Source: an uncultured Prevotellaceae bacterium (GTDB lineage: Bacteria > Bacteroidota > Bacteroidia > Bacteroidales > Muribaculaceae). Taken from it: a stretch of 64,000 nt of DNA. The position numbers and the translations under genes were made by a program. The stretch lies in assembly GCA_947169265.1 (NCBI GenBank), contig CAMVPC010000013.1, positions 17,272 to 81,271 of the forward strand, in the 5' to 3' direction. Positions 9,877 to 18,041 of this stretch are shown here, in pieces (the stretch's first letter is position 1; each line of letters opens with the position of its first letter). Under the pieces are notes generated by a model. That model made no database searches. It was not told the origin of the DNA and worked only from the letters and a program-made list of their open reading frames with translations.

Positions 9877-9925
9877 TGAGTCGAGAGTAAACGACATCAT
9901 TTCTTTTCTACTTACCTCAAGCAAA

Positions 9926-9962
9926 GCGGGCCGCGCCTCCAAGCGCGGCTCGCCATTTTATA
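9926..9962 (+). terminator. Terminator after rplT
   Basis: GCGGGCCGCGC (9926-9936) pairs with GCGCGGCTCGC (9943-9953) in an 11-bp stem with one G-T pair and a 6-base loop, followed by a T-rich tract. It ends the thrS-infC-rpmI-rplT transcript. Confidence 0.85.
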
Positions 9963-10039
9963 TAAATAGCGTTTCATAGTATATTGTGTGATTATTTAAT
10001 AAAATTGCGAAATATTGTATAAGTTCTAAATTATTGTTG

Positions 10040-10047
10040 TATTTTTG
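10040..10047 (+). promoter_or_regulatory. -7 box TATTTTTG of trkA
   Basis: TATTTTTG fits TAnnTTTG. An ATTG lies about 22 bases upstream as a weak -33. The predicted leader to the trkA start at 10117 is about 65 bases. Confidence 0.45.
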
Positions 10048-10116
10048 CGGTATATACGGAATTTGAAATAACCCAATACCGTTATTGTGACGGGAAAGAC
10101 AATTGATTAAACTACG

Positions 10117-11451
10117 ATGATTATAACGATTATTGGAGCGGGCACCCTGGGGTCTCACTTGGCCAAGTACCTCGCGGAAGAGCACATGGATATTTATATC
10201 GTGGACAGGGATGTCACGAAACTCTCCCTGCTCGACACTGAGCACAACTTAATGACCGTGGTGGGCGATGCCATCGACCTGAATGTGTTGCGTCAAGCAA
10301 AAGCCGCCACTTGCGACCTGCTTATCGCTGCCACCGAAGTGGCTGAGCGCAATTTCGTAGCCTGCGGCTTGGCAAAGTCGATAGGGGCTAAGATGACCGT
10401 GGCGCGCGTGGACCGTGTCGATTATCTTGCCCCCGACAACCGCGAGGTGATAAGGCGCATGGGCGTGGATAATGTCATTTATCCTGAATATCTTCTTTCG
10501 CAGGAAATTGTTGAGTCTTTACGACATTCGTGGGCATGCAACTGGTATGAGTTCAACAAGGGCGAAATGGTGCTCTTGGGAGTGAGGCTTTCAAAGGAGG
10601 CGCCCCTTGCCGGCAAATACTTGCGCGAACTCGGGAGTGACGCCCGTATTTTCCATGTGGCAGCCATACGTCGTGCGCAAACCACCCTCATCCCCAAAGG
10701 CAACCAAATGCTGCTGCCCGACGATATCCTGTATGTTGCCACCACGCCTGCGAATGTTAATGATGTGGCGAGGCTCACTGGAAAAACGAGCCAAAGCATA
10801 GAGCGAGTGTTGATTGCGGGCGGTGGCAAAACTGCAGAGCTCACGGTGAAAAACGGTGCCCAAGATTTTAATTTCACGGTAATCGATGGCGACATCGAGG
10901 TGTGCCAACGCATGATAAGCCAAACGCACCTGTGCGACGTGATTCATGGTGAGCCTACCGAGCTCGAGACGCTCGACGAAGCTGGCATCGAGCAGGCCGA
11001 CGCGTTTGTGGCGCTTACCAAGAACGCTTCCGAGAATGTGCTCACATGCCTGCTCGCCCGCGAGATGGGGGTGAAGAAAACCATCGCCGAGGTGGAAAAG
11101 ATGCAGTTCATCAACATGGCCGAATCGTTCTACATCGAAACCATCCTGAACAAGCAAATGCTCGTGGCTAACACCGTGTTCCAGCTGTTGATTGATGCGG
11201 GTGTGGCCTCGGCAAAATGCCTTGCGTTGCCCGATGCCGAGGTGGTCCAATTGGAAATAAGGGACAATTCGCGCCTTAACGGAGCTGTGGTGAAAAACTT
11301 GAATTTGCCCGAAGAACTCACGTTCGCCGGCATGATTCGCCATGGGAAGAGCATGCTCGTGACCGGGCAGACTTGTTTCGCCAGCGGCGACACGGTGCTC
11401 GTGATGTGTTTTGCGGGCGCGTTGCAAAAGGCTAAAAAACTATTCAATTGA
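10117..11451 (+). CDS. trkA: Trk potassium uptake regulator TrkA
   Basis: This 444-residue cytoplasmic protein has two RCK modules. The first starts IITIIGAGTLGSHLAKYL with the GxGxxG NAD(H)-binding motif and an acidic residue at the end of the second strand (IVDRD). The second starts near residue 230 (VLIAGGGKTAEL) with a less canonical glycine pattern. Each is followed by a TrkA-C ligand-binding domain. TrkA binds nucleotides and gates the TrkH channel. The stop is one base before the trkH start, so the two form one operon. Confidence 0.95.
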   Translation: MIITIIGAGTLGSHLAKYLAEEHMDIYIVDRDVTKLSLLDTEHNLMTVVGDAIDLNVLRQAKAATCDLLIAATEVAERNFVACGLAKSIGAKMTVARVDRVDYLAPDNREVIRRMGVDNVIYPEYLLSQEIVESLRHSWACNWYEFNKGEMVLLGVRLSKEAPLAGKYLRELGSDARIFHVAAIRRAQTTLIPKGNQMLLPDDILYVATTPANVNDVARLTGKTSQSIERVLIAGGGKTAELTVKNGAQDFNFTVIDGDIEVCQRMISQTHLCDVIHGEPTELETLDEAGIEQADAFVALTKNASENVLTCLLAREMGVKKTIAEVEKMQFINMAESFYIETILNKQMLVANTVFQLLIDAGVASAKCLALPDAEVVQLEIRDNSRLNGAVVKNLNLPEELTFAGMIRHGKSMLVTGQTCFASGDTVLVMCFAGALQKAKKLFN

Positions 11452-11452
11452 T

Positions 11453-12940
11453 ATGTCACACCACTCGAAGACACTGGCGGCCCATCGTGGTATCAACTTC
11501 GCGATGATATTACGGGTGCTGGGCCAGCTGACCATGGTCGAGGCCATTTTCATGGCTTTGCCGCTCTTGGTGTGTCTCTACAAGGGAGAGGACGACTGGA
11601 AGGCGTTTGTGATTTCCCTGGCGGTGACTGCCTCTATGGGTGTGGCGTGCAACTACATGGTGCGCCCCAAGAGCCGTAAGCTGTACCGCCGCGACGGCCT
11701 GTTGTTGGCCTCGGTGGCGTGGATTGTGTTCTCGACGTTCGGTATGTTGCCTTTTCTGTTGTGTTCCACACCGCTTAATGTGAGCGAGGCTTTTTTCGAG
11801 GCCATGTCGGGGTTTACCACCACGGGAGCTACCGTCATCCGCGATGTGGAGATTTGCAGTCATGGCATTCTGTTGTGGCGGGCGCTCACACAGTGGGTGG
11901 GCGGCCTGGGCATCATCATTTTCACGCTCACCTTCATTCCGGCGCTCAACAATAGCGGCAGCCTCATCCTGTTCCATGCCGAGGCCACGGGCATTACCCA
12001 CGACAAGCTGGGGGCGCGCATCTCACGCACGGCTAAAATCCTGTGGGGGCTCTATAGTTTCCTCACACTGTTGCTCGTGGTGATGTTGTGGCTTGGCCCT
12101 ATGGGCTTTTTTGAGAGTGTGTGTCAGGGTTTTACGGCCATTTCCACAGGCGGTTTCTCAACGCGCAACGACAGCATAGCAGCCTTCCACTCACCTTACA
12201 TCAAGGTGGTGCTCACGGCATTTATGTTTGTTGGTGGTGTGAGTTTCAGCCTCATCCTGGCCACAGCCAAGAAGCGTGGTCGTGGATTGTGGCGCAACGA
12301 TGTGCTCAAGGCCTATGTGACGATGATAATTGTTTTCTATGTGAGCGTGGTGATAGCAATCGTGGCTCGCGGTAATTACGCCGGCTGGCAAAGTGTCACG
12401 GTTGACCCGCTGTTCCACATCGTCTCGGCGGTTACCTCTACGGGCTTCAGCGCCGGCGATTGGGAGGGATGGGGCTTTTTCGTGCTCACCCTCACTTTCT
12501 TTATGATGTACATCGGGGCTTGTGCCGGTTCCACCACGGGCGGTGCCAAGGTGGACCGCGTGCTCTATCTTCACAAGAATTTCGTACTGGTGGTCAAGCG
12601 TTATATCCGCCCGCGTCTTATGCGCTCAATCAGTGTCAACGAGCAACTTATCGACAATGAGAAAGGGAGCGAAATTTTCGCTTTTATGGTCATCTACACC
12701 TTGTTGATTGTCTTTGGAGGATTGGTACTCGTGGCGCAGGGATTCCCCATAGTTGATGCTTTCTTCTCTTCCTTCTCGTGCGTGTCGAACAATGGCCTTG
12801 GTGCAGGCGTGACTGGTATCACCGGCTCCTACGACTTCTTGCCATCTTCGGGCTTGTGGATAATGTCGTTCCTCATGCTTGCGGGTAGGCTTGAAATCAT
12901 GACCATCATCGCCTTGTTCGTGCCTTCCTTTTGGCGATGA
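11453..12940 (+). CDS. trkH: Trk-type potassium channel subunit TrkH
   Basis: The start at 11453 lies directly after the trkA stop; a longer reading frame overlapping trkA is less likely. The 495-residue membrane protein has about ten to twelve hydrophobic segments and the four pore loops of the SKT superfamily: MSGFTTTGATVI (about residue 118), FTAISTGGFSTRND (about 226), VTSTGFSAGDWEG (about 332) and CVSNNGLGAGV (about 445). The central glycine of each loop forms the K+ filter. GGAKVDRVLYL after the third loop is the usual intramembrane region. Confidence 0.95.
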   Translation: MSHHSKTLAAHRGINFAMILRVLGQLTMVEAIFMALPLLVCLYKGEDDWKAFVISLAVTASMGVACNYMVRPKSRKLYRRDGLLLASVAWIVFSTFGMLPFLLCSTPLNVSEAFFEAMSGFTTTGATVIRDVEICSHGILLWRALTQWVGGLGIIIFTLTFIPALNNSGSLILFHAEATGITHDKLGARISRTAKILWGLYSFLTLLLVVMLWLGPMGFFESVCQGFTAISTGGFSTRNDSIAAFHSPYIKVVLTAFMFVGGVSFSLILATAKKRGRGLWRNDVLKAYVTMIIVFYVSVVIAIVARGNYAGWQSVTVDPLFHIVSAVTSTGFSAGDWEGWGFFVLTLTFFMMYIGACAGSTTGGAKVDRVLYLHKNFVLVVKRYIRPRLMRSISVNEQLIDNEKGSEIFAFMVIYTLLIVFGGLVLVAQGFPIVDAFFSSFSCVSNNGLGAGVTGITGSYDFLPSSGLWIMSFLMLAGRLEIMTIIALFVPSFWR

Positions 12941-12946
12941 ACTTGC

Positions 12947-13546
12947 TTACAGCGAGCAGAAAAGGGTGACGAGGAAGGGAACCGAGAAATCAACGACGAA
13001 GCCGTGCATGAGCGAGAGCAGCACAAAAACACGGCCCGAGTAGCGAGTGATAACGGGTAGGGTAGTGTCCATTGTGGTGGCACCTCCCAGCGAAATGGGG
13101 GCCAGCGGGCCAAAGAAACGTACCAGCAAGGGTGCGCCAAGCAGAGTGAATATTTCACGCACCACATTGGCCAGCAACGCCACGGTGCCGAGTTCAGCGC
13201 CCTGATACTGCGTGATGAGGATGCTCGAGAGCGAGTAGTAACCAAATCCTGAGCCCACGGCAAGGCAGTCGTTCAGCGAGCGGTGTGGCAGCGCAAAGGC
13301 AATGAAGGCGCTGCCGGCCAGCGTGCCCGTGATGGTCATGAGCGGTATCAGCATCAACCGGCGGTCAAGACGCTTGAAGCTGCGCAACAACTCGCCGTTA
13401 CCTCCCACGCTAAATCCCACGCAAAACAACAGGGCGCACAACGTGTAGAAACCCAGGTCGCTCCAGTTCCAGTCGGGTAACCAGTGCCACAGGCCGCAGG
13501 CGATGCCCAGCGCGAAGAATGCCACGATGGTCAGGCTACCTTTCAC
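12947..13546 (-). CDS. LysO-family transporter, C-terminal subunit
   Basis: This 199-residue membrane protein corresponds to the C-terminal two-thirds of the LysO/YbjE (DUF340) lysine exporter, with the family segments VGSGFGYYSLSSILI and SLGGATTMDTTLPVI. The start is taken as GTG at 13546, because AAAGGAGGT lies just upstream and the GTG overlaps the TGA of the preceding gene (GTGA). In E. coli LysO is a single protein of about 300 residues; here it is divided over two overlapping frames. The sequence is intact on both sides, so this looks like a natural two-gene form, not a recent frameshift. Substrate by homology is lysine or an analogue. Confidence 0.75.
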   Translation of the reverse strand: MKGSLTIVAFFALGIACGLWHWLPDWNWSDLGFYTLCALLFCVGFSVGGNGELLRSFKRLDRRLMLIPLMTITGTLAGSAFIAFALPHRSLNDCLAVGSGFGYYSLSSILITQYQGAELGTVALLANVVREIFTLLGAPLLVRFFGPLAPISLGGATTMDTTLPVITRYSGRVFVLLSLMHGFVVDFSVPFLVTLFCSL

Positions 13547-13821
13547 GACGCACCTCCTTTCGTGCGCCGGCTCCACCACCATAGCACCCATGCAAGCAGT
13601 GCGCTGCCGGCACATCCAGCCACGGCCAGCAGCAGCGCTTCAAGTCCCAGCGTGGCGATGCCGTCGATGATGCGTTGGTTGCAACCCACTTCCACGCCCA
13701 GCAGGAAAAGCAGTAGCCATATTAGCACATTGATGGCCTTGCCCACGTCTTTTGTGAACCGTCCGCGCAGCATCCATCCGGTGCCCATGCCGCCAAGCAT
13801 TATCGCTACAATCCAGAACAT
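13543..13821 (-). CDS. LysO-family transporter, N-terminal subunit
   Basis: A protein of about 92 residues with two or three membrane helices (MFWIVAIMLGGMGTGWMLR, INVLIWLLLFLLGVEVG, LEALLLAVAGCAGSALLAW) that matches the N-terminal third of LysO/DUF340 transporters. The start at 13821 is preferred over the in-frame ATG at 13857 because MFWIVAIMLGG aligns with the usual N terminus and AAAAGG lies upstream. Its stop codon overlaps the GTG start of the C-terminal part, so both pieces should be made together and assemble in the inner membrane. Confidence 0.7.
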   Translation of the reverse strand: MFWIVAIMLGGMGTGWMLRGRFTKDVGKAINVLIWLLLFLLGVEVGCNQRIIDGIATLGLEALLLAVAGCAGSALLAWVLWWWSRRTKGGAS

Positions 13822-13859
13822 GTCGTCGCCTTTTGATTGAACTAAGTTTAATTCCAATT

Positions 13860-13893
13860 AAAAAAGCGGAGCAGGCTATTGTGCTTGCTCCGC
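13860..13893 (-). terminator. Terminator of the tRNA-Glu transcript
   Basis: On the minus strand GCGGAGCA and TGCTCCGC form an 8-bp stem (13866-13873 with 13886-13893) followed by six T residues. It lies just after the second tRNA-Glu gene. Confidence 0.8.
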
Positions 13894-13898
13894 TCGGG

Positions 13899-13974
13899 TG
13901 GTAGTGAAACAGGGACTCGAACCCTGGTTTCCGCCGTGAGAGGGCGGCGTCCTAGACCACTAGACGATATCACC
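13899..13974 (-). tRNA. tRNA-Glu (anticodon CUC), downstream copy
   Basis: 76 bases including an encoded CCA. The anticodon stem CCGCC/GGCGG encloses the loop CTCTCAC, which gives anticodon CUC. The T arm is CAGGG/CCCTG with TTCGAAT. The acceptor stem has a G1-U72 wobble and an apparent U6-U67 mismatch. It is identical to the copy 12 bases upstream in the transcript. Confidence 0.93.
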
Positions 13975-13985
13975 GTGTTTTTAAC

Positions 13986-14061
13986 TGGTAGTGAAACAGG
14001 GACTCGAACCCTGGTTTCCGCCGTGAGAGGGCGGCGTCCTAGACCACTAGACGATATCACC
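13986..14061 (-). tRNA. tRNA-Glu (anticodon CUC), upstream copy
   Basis: Identical to the neighbouring tRNA-Glu over all 76 bases, including anticodon CUC and encoded CCA. The two genes share one promoter at 14078-14109 and one terminator at 13860-13893. Confidence 0.93.
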
Positions 14062-14077
14062 GATTAATTTTGCGGTG

Positions 14078-14109
14078 CAAAGTTAGTGACTTTTTTTTGA
14101 ATGGACAAA
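14078..14109 (-). promoter_or_regulatory. Promoter of the tRNA-Glu pair
   Basis: On the minus strand TTTG (14106-14109) and TAACTTTG (14078-14085) are 20 bases apart, an exact match to the Bacteroidetes promoter. Transcription would start about 10 bases before the first tRNA. Confidence 0.8.
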
Positions 14110-14123
14110 TTTTTTGGGCGTTT

Positions 14124-14157
14124 TTTGTCAATAATCACGCGAAATTTTCTAATTTTG
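14124..14157 (+). promoter_or_regulatory. Promoter of the DUF362/TonB receptor operon
   Basis: TTTG (14124-14127) and TAATTTTG (14150-14157) are 22 bases apart, slightly longer than ideal. They lie about 65 bases before the DUF362 start. Confidence 0.6.
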
Positions 14158-14221
14158 TACGATAATAGCGAAATGTGCGGCTATTCTAATCGAAAATACT
14201 AATTGTTTATATTACATCAAA

Positions 14222-15175
14222 ATGAAAAAATCTATCATTCTCATCATGGCTGTGGCCATGGCTTTTGCCGCTCAGGCGCAAAGCAAAGTGTATTTCACGC
14301 GCGACATTACTCCCGAGGCGCTGGTGAACATCTACAAGGCGCTTGGCGTGCCCGCGCAGGGACGCGTGGCAGTGAAAATCAGCACAGGCGAGGGTGGCAA
14401 TACACATTACCTCAAACCTACGCTCATCCGCAATCTTGTGGACGAAGTGAACGGCACTATCGTGGAGTGTTGCACGGCTTACGGCGGTTCGCGCCAGGAC
14501 GTGTCGAAGCACTGGGCCACGATTCATGAGCACGGTTTCGACTCGATTTTCGCCGTCGACATCATGGACGAACATGGCAACTTGCGCATTCCCGTGCGCG
14601 ACAAGCGCCACATCAAGTACGACATCGTGGGTGAACACCTGGGTCACTACGATTTCATGATTAACCTGGCTCACTTCAAGGGACACGCCATGGGCGGTTT
14701 TGGTGGTGTGCTCAAGAACGCTTCGATTGGCGTGGCTTCGACAGCCGGTAAAGCTTATATCCACAGCGCCGGCGTGACTGTCGACCCCGAACAGTGCTGG
14801 CGTAACCTTCCCGAGCAAGACCATTTCCTCGAGAGCATGGCGGCCGCGGCTCAGGGTGTGCACAACTACTTTGGCGAAGGTCACATTATTTATATTAATG
14901 TGATGAACAACATGAGTGTGGATTGTGACTGCGATGGCACCCCCGAGGCTCCCAAGCTCAAAGATATGGGTATCCTTGCCTCGACCGACCCTGTGGCGCT
15001 CGACAAGGCGTGTCTCGACCTGGTGTTTAACCACAAGGGCAGTGCCGGCGACGACGAGAAGCCTCTCATCGCTCGCATCAACCGTCAGCATGGCACCTAT
15101 ATTGTGGATTATGCCGAAAAAATAGGGCTTGGCTCAAAGCAATATGTGCTTATCAACCTCGATAACGCACGATGA
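14222..15175 (+). CDS. DUF362 domain protein, exported
   Basis: This 317-residue protein has a signal peptide (MKKSIILIMAVAMAFAAQA). The mature part is DUF362-like: GRVAVKISTGEGGNTHYL near residue 45, VECCTAYGGSR near residue 80, NLAHFKGHAMGGFGGVLKN near residue 145 and ILASTDPVALDKACLDL near residue 255. DUF362 proteins often carry Fe-S clusters, but the ferredoxin-type CxxCxxC motif is absent here; only scattered Cys residues are seen (CC at about 80, CDC at about 235). Function is unknown. The gene overlaps the TonB-dependent receptor by four bases (ATGA), which implies a shared task, perhaps handling of an imported ligand in the periplasm. Confidence 0.75.
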   Translation: MKKSIILIMAVAMAFAAQAQSKVYFTRDITPEALVNIYKALGVPAQGRVAVKISTGEGGNTHYLKPTLIRNLVDEVNGTIVECCTAYGGSRQDVSKHWATIHEHGFDSIFAVDIMDEHGNLRIPVRDKRHIKYDIVGEHLGHYDFMINLAHFKGHAMGGFGGVLKNASIGVASTAGKAYIHSAGVTVDPEQCWRNLPEQDHFLESMAAAAQGVHNYFGEGHIIYINVMNNMSVDCDCDGTPEAPKLKDMGILASTDPVALDKACLDLVFNHKGSAGDDEKPLIARINRQHGTYIVDYAEKIGLGSKQYVLINLDNAR

Positions 15176-17034
15176 GAAATATGATACTGGTCACCGCTGT
15201 CCTCGTGATAGCGGTGACTGCTACCGCTCAAACCGATAGCACTGCGGTGCTGCTCGATGATGTGGTGGTGACGGGAACACGCACCGAGACCGCGGCGCGC
15301 CGGTTACCCATGACCATCAGTGTGCTTGGCCGCACAGCCCTCACGGGACAATATTCCCAAAATGTGTTGCCGACGGTTACCGAGCAAGTGCCCGGTGTCT
15401 TTGTCACCGGACGCGGACTGCTGGGCTACGGCGTGTCGACAGGCGCTGCCGGCGGCATCAAGGTGCGCGGCGTGGGCTCGGGTGCCGATATGCTCGTGCT
15501 CGTTGACGGACTGCCGCAGTATGCCGGCATGTATGGTCATCCCATTGCCGACGCTTATCACACGATGCTCGCCGAGCGAGTGGAAGTGTTGCGCGGACCG
15601 GCCTCACTGCTCTATGGCAGCAACGCTATGGGTGGTGTGATGAATATCGTCACGCGCAAGATGGACCGCGATGGCGTGGAAACCGAACTCAACTTTCAGG
15701 CCGGGTCCTATGGCACCGTGGAGGGCGGCGTTACCAATCGTGCCCGTAGCGGGCGTTTCCACAGCATCGCCGGTGTGAACTACGGTCGTACCGATGGTCA
15801 TCGCCCCCATTCCTCGTTCAACCAATGGAACACTTTTCTCAAACTGGGCTACGACTTAAGTAATGCCTGGAAGGTCGAAGGTGACGTGAACTTCACCCGC
15901 TTCAATAGCTCAAATCCCGGTGAAGTCACCAATCCCTATTTCGACAATGACATGACTATCTCGCGCGGTATGGCGGCCCTGTCGCTGCTCAATAATTACG
16001 AACACACCAACGGCGCTCTGCGGCTTTACTATAACTGGGGCCATCACAAGATTAACGACGGCTATCACCCGGGAGGCACGCCGCGCACCTCGCTCTACCT
16101 GCACGACGACTTGCTGGCGGGGGTGAGTGTCTATCAGGCGGTAGCGCTCTTTAACGGCAACCGCACCACTTTTGGGTTCGACTACCAGCACTTTGGCGGT
16201 CATGCTTTCAACCGCGCTATCGCCGATGGCGCCGAGACTGATATCGCCGACAAGACTGCCGATGAAGTGGCCGGCTATGTGGATGTGCGACAGCAGTTGG
16301 CACCCTGGCTCACGCTCGATGTGGGCGTGCGTGTGGACCATCACAGCACGAGTGGCACCGAATGGATTCCACAAGGGGGACTTGTGTTCGCTTTGCCGCG
16401 TGGCGCCGAGCTTCGCGCGCTGGTGAGCAAGGGCTTCCGTAATCCCACTATCAGGGAGTTGTATATGTATCCGCCGCAAAATCCCGACCTTGCTCCCGAA
16501 CGAATGATGAACTACGAGCTGGCTTACAAGCAGCGATTGCTCAATAATCGCTTGCGCCTGGGTCTTAACGTGTTCTATCTCAATGCCGACAATGTGATTA
16601 ATACCGTGCGCATTGATGGTAAACCCCGCAATGTGAACAGCGGTGAAATTAAAAACTGGGGCATCGAGGCCGAGGTGAATTTCGACGTCACGCAAAACCT
16701 CGGATTGTGTGGAAACTACAGTTACCTGCACATGAAGAATAAACAGCTCGCGGCACCCGAACATAAACTCTATCTTGGGGCTACCTGGAACGTGAAGCGC
16801 TTCACGCTCATTACCGGCCTCCAGGCTATCGTGGGCCTTTATACAGCCACCGGTCCCGATGTGTCAACCGAGGACTATGTGTTGTGGAACGCTACGGCAA
16901 GCTACCGCACGCCACTCGCCGGACTCACCATCTTTGTCAAGGGTGAGAATCTGCTGGCGCAGCGCTATGAAATCATGAAGGGATTCCCCATGCCCAAGGC
17001 TACTGTGATGGCAGGCGCGAACTTTAAGTTTTAA
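15172..17034 (+). CDS. TonB-dependent outer-membrane receptor
   Basis: This 620-residue protein has a signal peptide (cut after TATAQ), a plug domain from about residue 25 (DDVVVTGTRTETAARRLP acts as TonB box and plug start; VRGVGSGADMLVLVDGLPQY; VEVLRGPASLLYGSNAMGGV) and a C-terminal 22-strand barrel ending in phenylalanine (ANFKF). It is shorter than SusC-type receptors and has no SusD partner, so it more likely imports a small ligand such as a metal chelate, haem or cobamide. The translationally coupled DUF362 gene upstream is its only operon partner. No regulatory site for Fur or a riboswitch was seen. Confidence 0.92.
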   Translation: MRNMILVTAVLVIAVTATAQTDSTAVLLDDVVVTGTRTETAARRLPMTISVLGRTALTGQYSQNVLPTVTEQVPGVFVTGRGLLGYGVSTGAAGGIKVRGVGSGADMLVLVDGLPQYAGMYGHPIADAYHTMLAERVEVLRGPASLLYGSNAMGGVMNIVTRKMDRDGVETELNFQAGSYGTVEGGVTNRARSGRFHSIAGVNYGRTDGHRPHSSFNQWNTFLKLGYDLSNAWKVEGDVNFTRFNSSNPGEVTNPYFDNDMTISRGMAALSLLNNYEHTNGALRLYYNWGHHKINDGYHPGGTPRTSLYLHDDLLAGVSVYQAVALFNGNRTTFGFDYQHFGGHAFNRAIADGAETDIADKTADEVAGYVDVRQQLAPWLTLDVGVRVDHHSTSGTEWIPQGGLVFALPRGAELRALVSKGFRNPTIRELYMYPPQNPDLAPERMMNYELAYKQRLLNNRLRLGLNVFYLNADNVINTVRIDGKPRNVNSGEIKNWGIEAEVNFDVTQNLGLCGNYSYLHMKNKQLAAPEHKLYLGATWNVKRFTLITGLQAIVGLYTATGPDVSTEDYVLWNATASYRTPLAGLTIFVKGENLLAQRYEIMKGFPMPKATVMAGANFKF

Positions 17035-17037
17035 AGG

Positions 17038-17080
17038 GTAAAGGGTAAAGGGGCTATCGCTATGATATTTTACCCTTTAC
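17038..17080. terminator. Inverted repeat between convergent genes
   Basis: GTAAAGGGT (17038-17046) pairs with ACCCTTTAC (17072-17080). The left arm is part of three tandem AAAGGGT units. It lies between the receptor gene and the convergent VanZ gene and may terminate both. Confidence 0.5.
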
Positions 17081-17089
17081 ACTTTTCTC

Positions 17090-17524
17090 TTAATGATGAT
17101 GGTGGTGCCGCTTGAACTTGAGTATGTAGTTGCGAAAGTGCTTGATGAAGAAGAACTTCATGAACAAGAAACCGAGAATAGCACCCGCAAGGTCGGCCAC
17201 AAGGTCGGCCCACTCAAAGCCTCGGCCGTTTTGCATCACCAGCTGGGCAACCTCGGCCAGCACACCCAGCGTGAACGCTGCCGCGGCAAAGGCAAGCTCT
17301 TTGTTGAGGTTGGTGTGATGCGGCATTTTGTATTTCGCGTAGTCGAATATATAGGCGCACGCGACTCCTATAAACATGATGATGTGAATCACCTTGTCGG
17401 CTCCGGGGAATAAGCGCATCTCTTGTGCGCCAAAGGGGTCGCTATCAAGCAGGAGATATAGGCAGAGAAAGGTGGCGATTGCCGATAAAACTCCTGTGGG
17501 TATGGTATTAATGAGTTTTCTCAC
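17090..17524 (-). CDS. VanZ-family membrane protein with natural His tail
   Basis: This 144-residue protein has about four hydrophobic segments (VLSAIATFLCLYLLL, VIHIIMFIGVACAYI, LAFAAAAFTLGVLAEVAQLVM, LVADLAGAILGFLFMKFFF) and the VanZ-like pattern DKVIHIIMF...EVAQ...ADLVADLAGA. VanZ proteins are known from low-level teicoplanin resistance, but most members have no assigned role. The C terminus is RHHHHH, a genomic five-histidine tail that may bind metal. It is monocistronic with its own -7 box at 17558-17565. Confidence 0.8.
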   Translation of the reverse strand: MRKLINTIPTGVLSAIATFLCLYLLLDSDPFGAQEMRLFPGADKVIHIIMFIGVACAYIFDYAKYKMPHHTNLNKELAFAAAAFTLGVLAEVAQLVMQNGRGFEWADLVADLAGAILGFLFMKFFFIKHFRNYILKFKRHHHHH

Positions 17525-17557
17525 TTGTGGTTAATCTGCCGTTTAGAAATTGCGCCG

Positions 17558-17565
17558 CAAAAGTA
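17558..17565 (-). promoter_or_regulatory. -7 box TACTTTTG of the VanZ gene
   Basis: TACTTTTG on the minus strand matches TAnnTTTG and lies about 34 bases before the VanZ start. Confidence 0.5.
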
Positions 17566-17608
17566 ATAAAAAAAATGCAAAGTGGTGCCATTTTTGGTAA
17601 GAAGTTAC

Positions 17609-17616
17609 TAAATTTG
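17609..17616 (+). promoter_or_regulatory. -7 box TAAATTTG before the short ComEA-like gene
   Basis: TAAATTTG lies 39 bases before the start at 17655; no TTTG stands at the proper -33 distance. Confidence 0.45.
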
Positions 17617-17654
17617 TGGCAGATTAAGAAGAATTTAGTTTTTTATCTCGTGAC

Positions 17655-18011
17655 ATGGCCAAGTGGAAAGATTTCTTTGCGATGAAACGACACGAACGCG
17701 TGGGGGCGCTCGTGGTACTTGTACTTATCCTTGTCGCTGTGCTGGCTCAGTGGTTAGTACCGCGTTGCACCCACGAGGCCACGCCACCATTAAATGACGA
17801 ACAGCTTGAACGGTTCGAGCGTGAGACCGATACGGCTCTTGTCGTGGAGCGCGAGCGCACTTCGTCGCATCGCCACCATCGTCGCGACACTACCCGCTCG
17901 CGCAAGCATCGCTCCTCGTCAAAGCAGACCTCTTCCCGAAAATCGTCCTCAGCACCGGCGTCAATCAACCAACGTAATGACATAGTCGAGAACGAGGCCG
18001 ATCGTGAGTAG
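17655..18011 (+). CDS. Single-pass membrane protein, ComEA N-terminus-like, truncated
   Basis: This 118-residue protein starts with KWKDFFAMKRHERVGALV and one membrane helix (about 18-36). That pattern resembles the N terminus of Bacteroidetes helix-hairpin-helix (ComEA-like) proteins, which continue with DNA-binding HhH repeats. Here the HhH part is missing. After the helix there is an acidic stretch and then a disordered tail rich in Arg, Ser, His and Lys (residues about 70-105). No HhH-coding sequence is visible in other frames before the next gene. It may be a shortened member of that family or a separate basic-tailed membrane protein. Confidence 0.55.
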   Translation: MAKWKDFFAMKRHERVGALVVLVLILVAVLAQWLVPRCTHEATPPLNDEQLERFERETDTALVVERERTSSHRHHRRDTTRSRKHRSSSKQTSSRKSSSAPASINQRNDIVENEADRE

Positions 18012-18041
18012 TGGGTAAAGGGTGATTTACCGCATTAAGTA

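Noticed and set aside
13879..14067. Small frames across the two tRNA-Glu genes with repeated SETGTRTLVSAVRGRRPRP
   Set aside because: They are translations of tRNA sequence, a common false gene.
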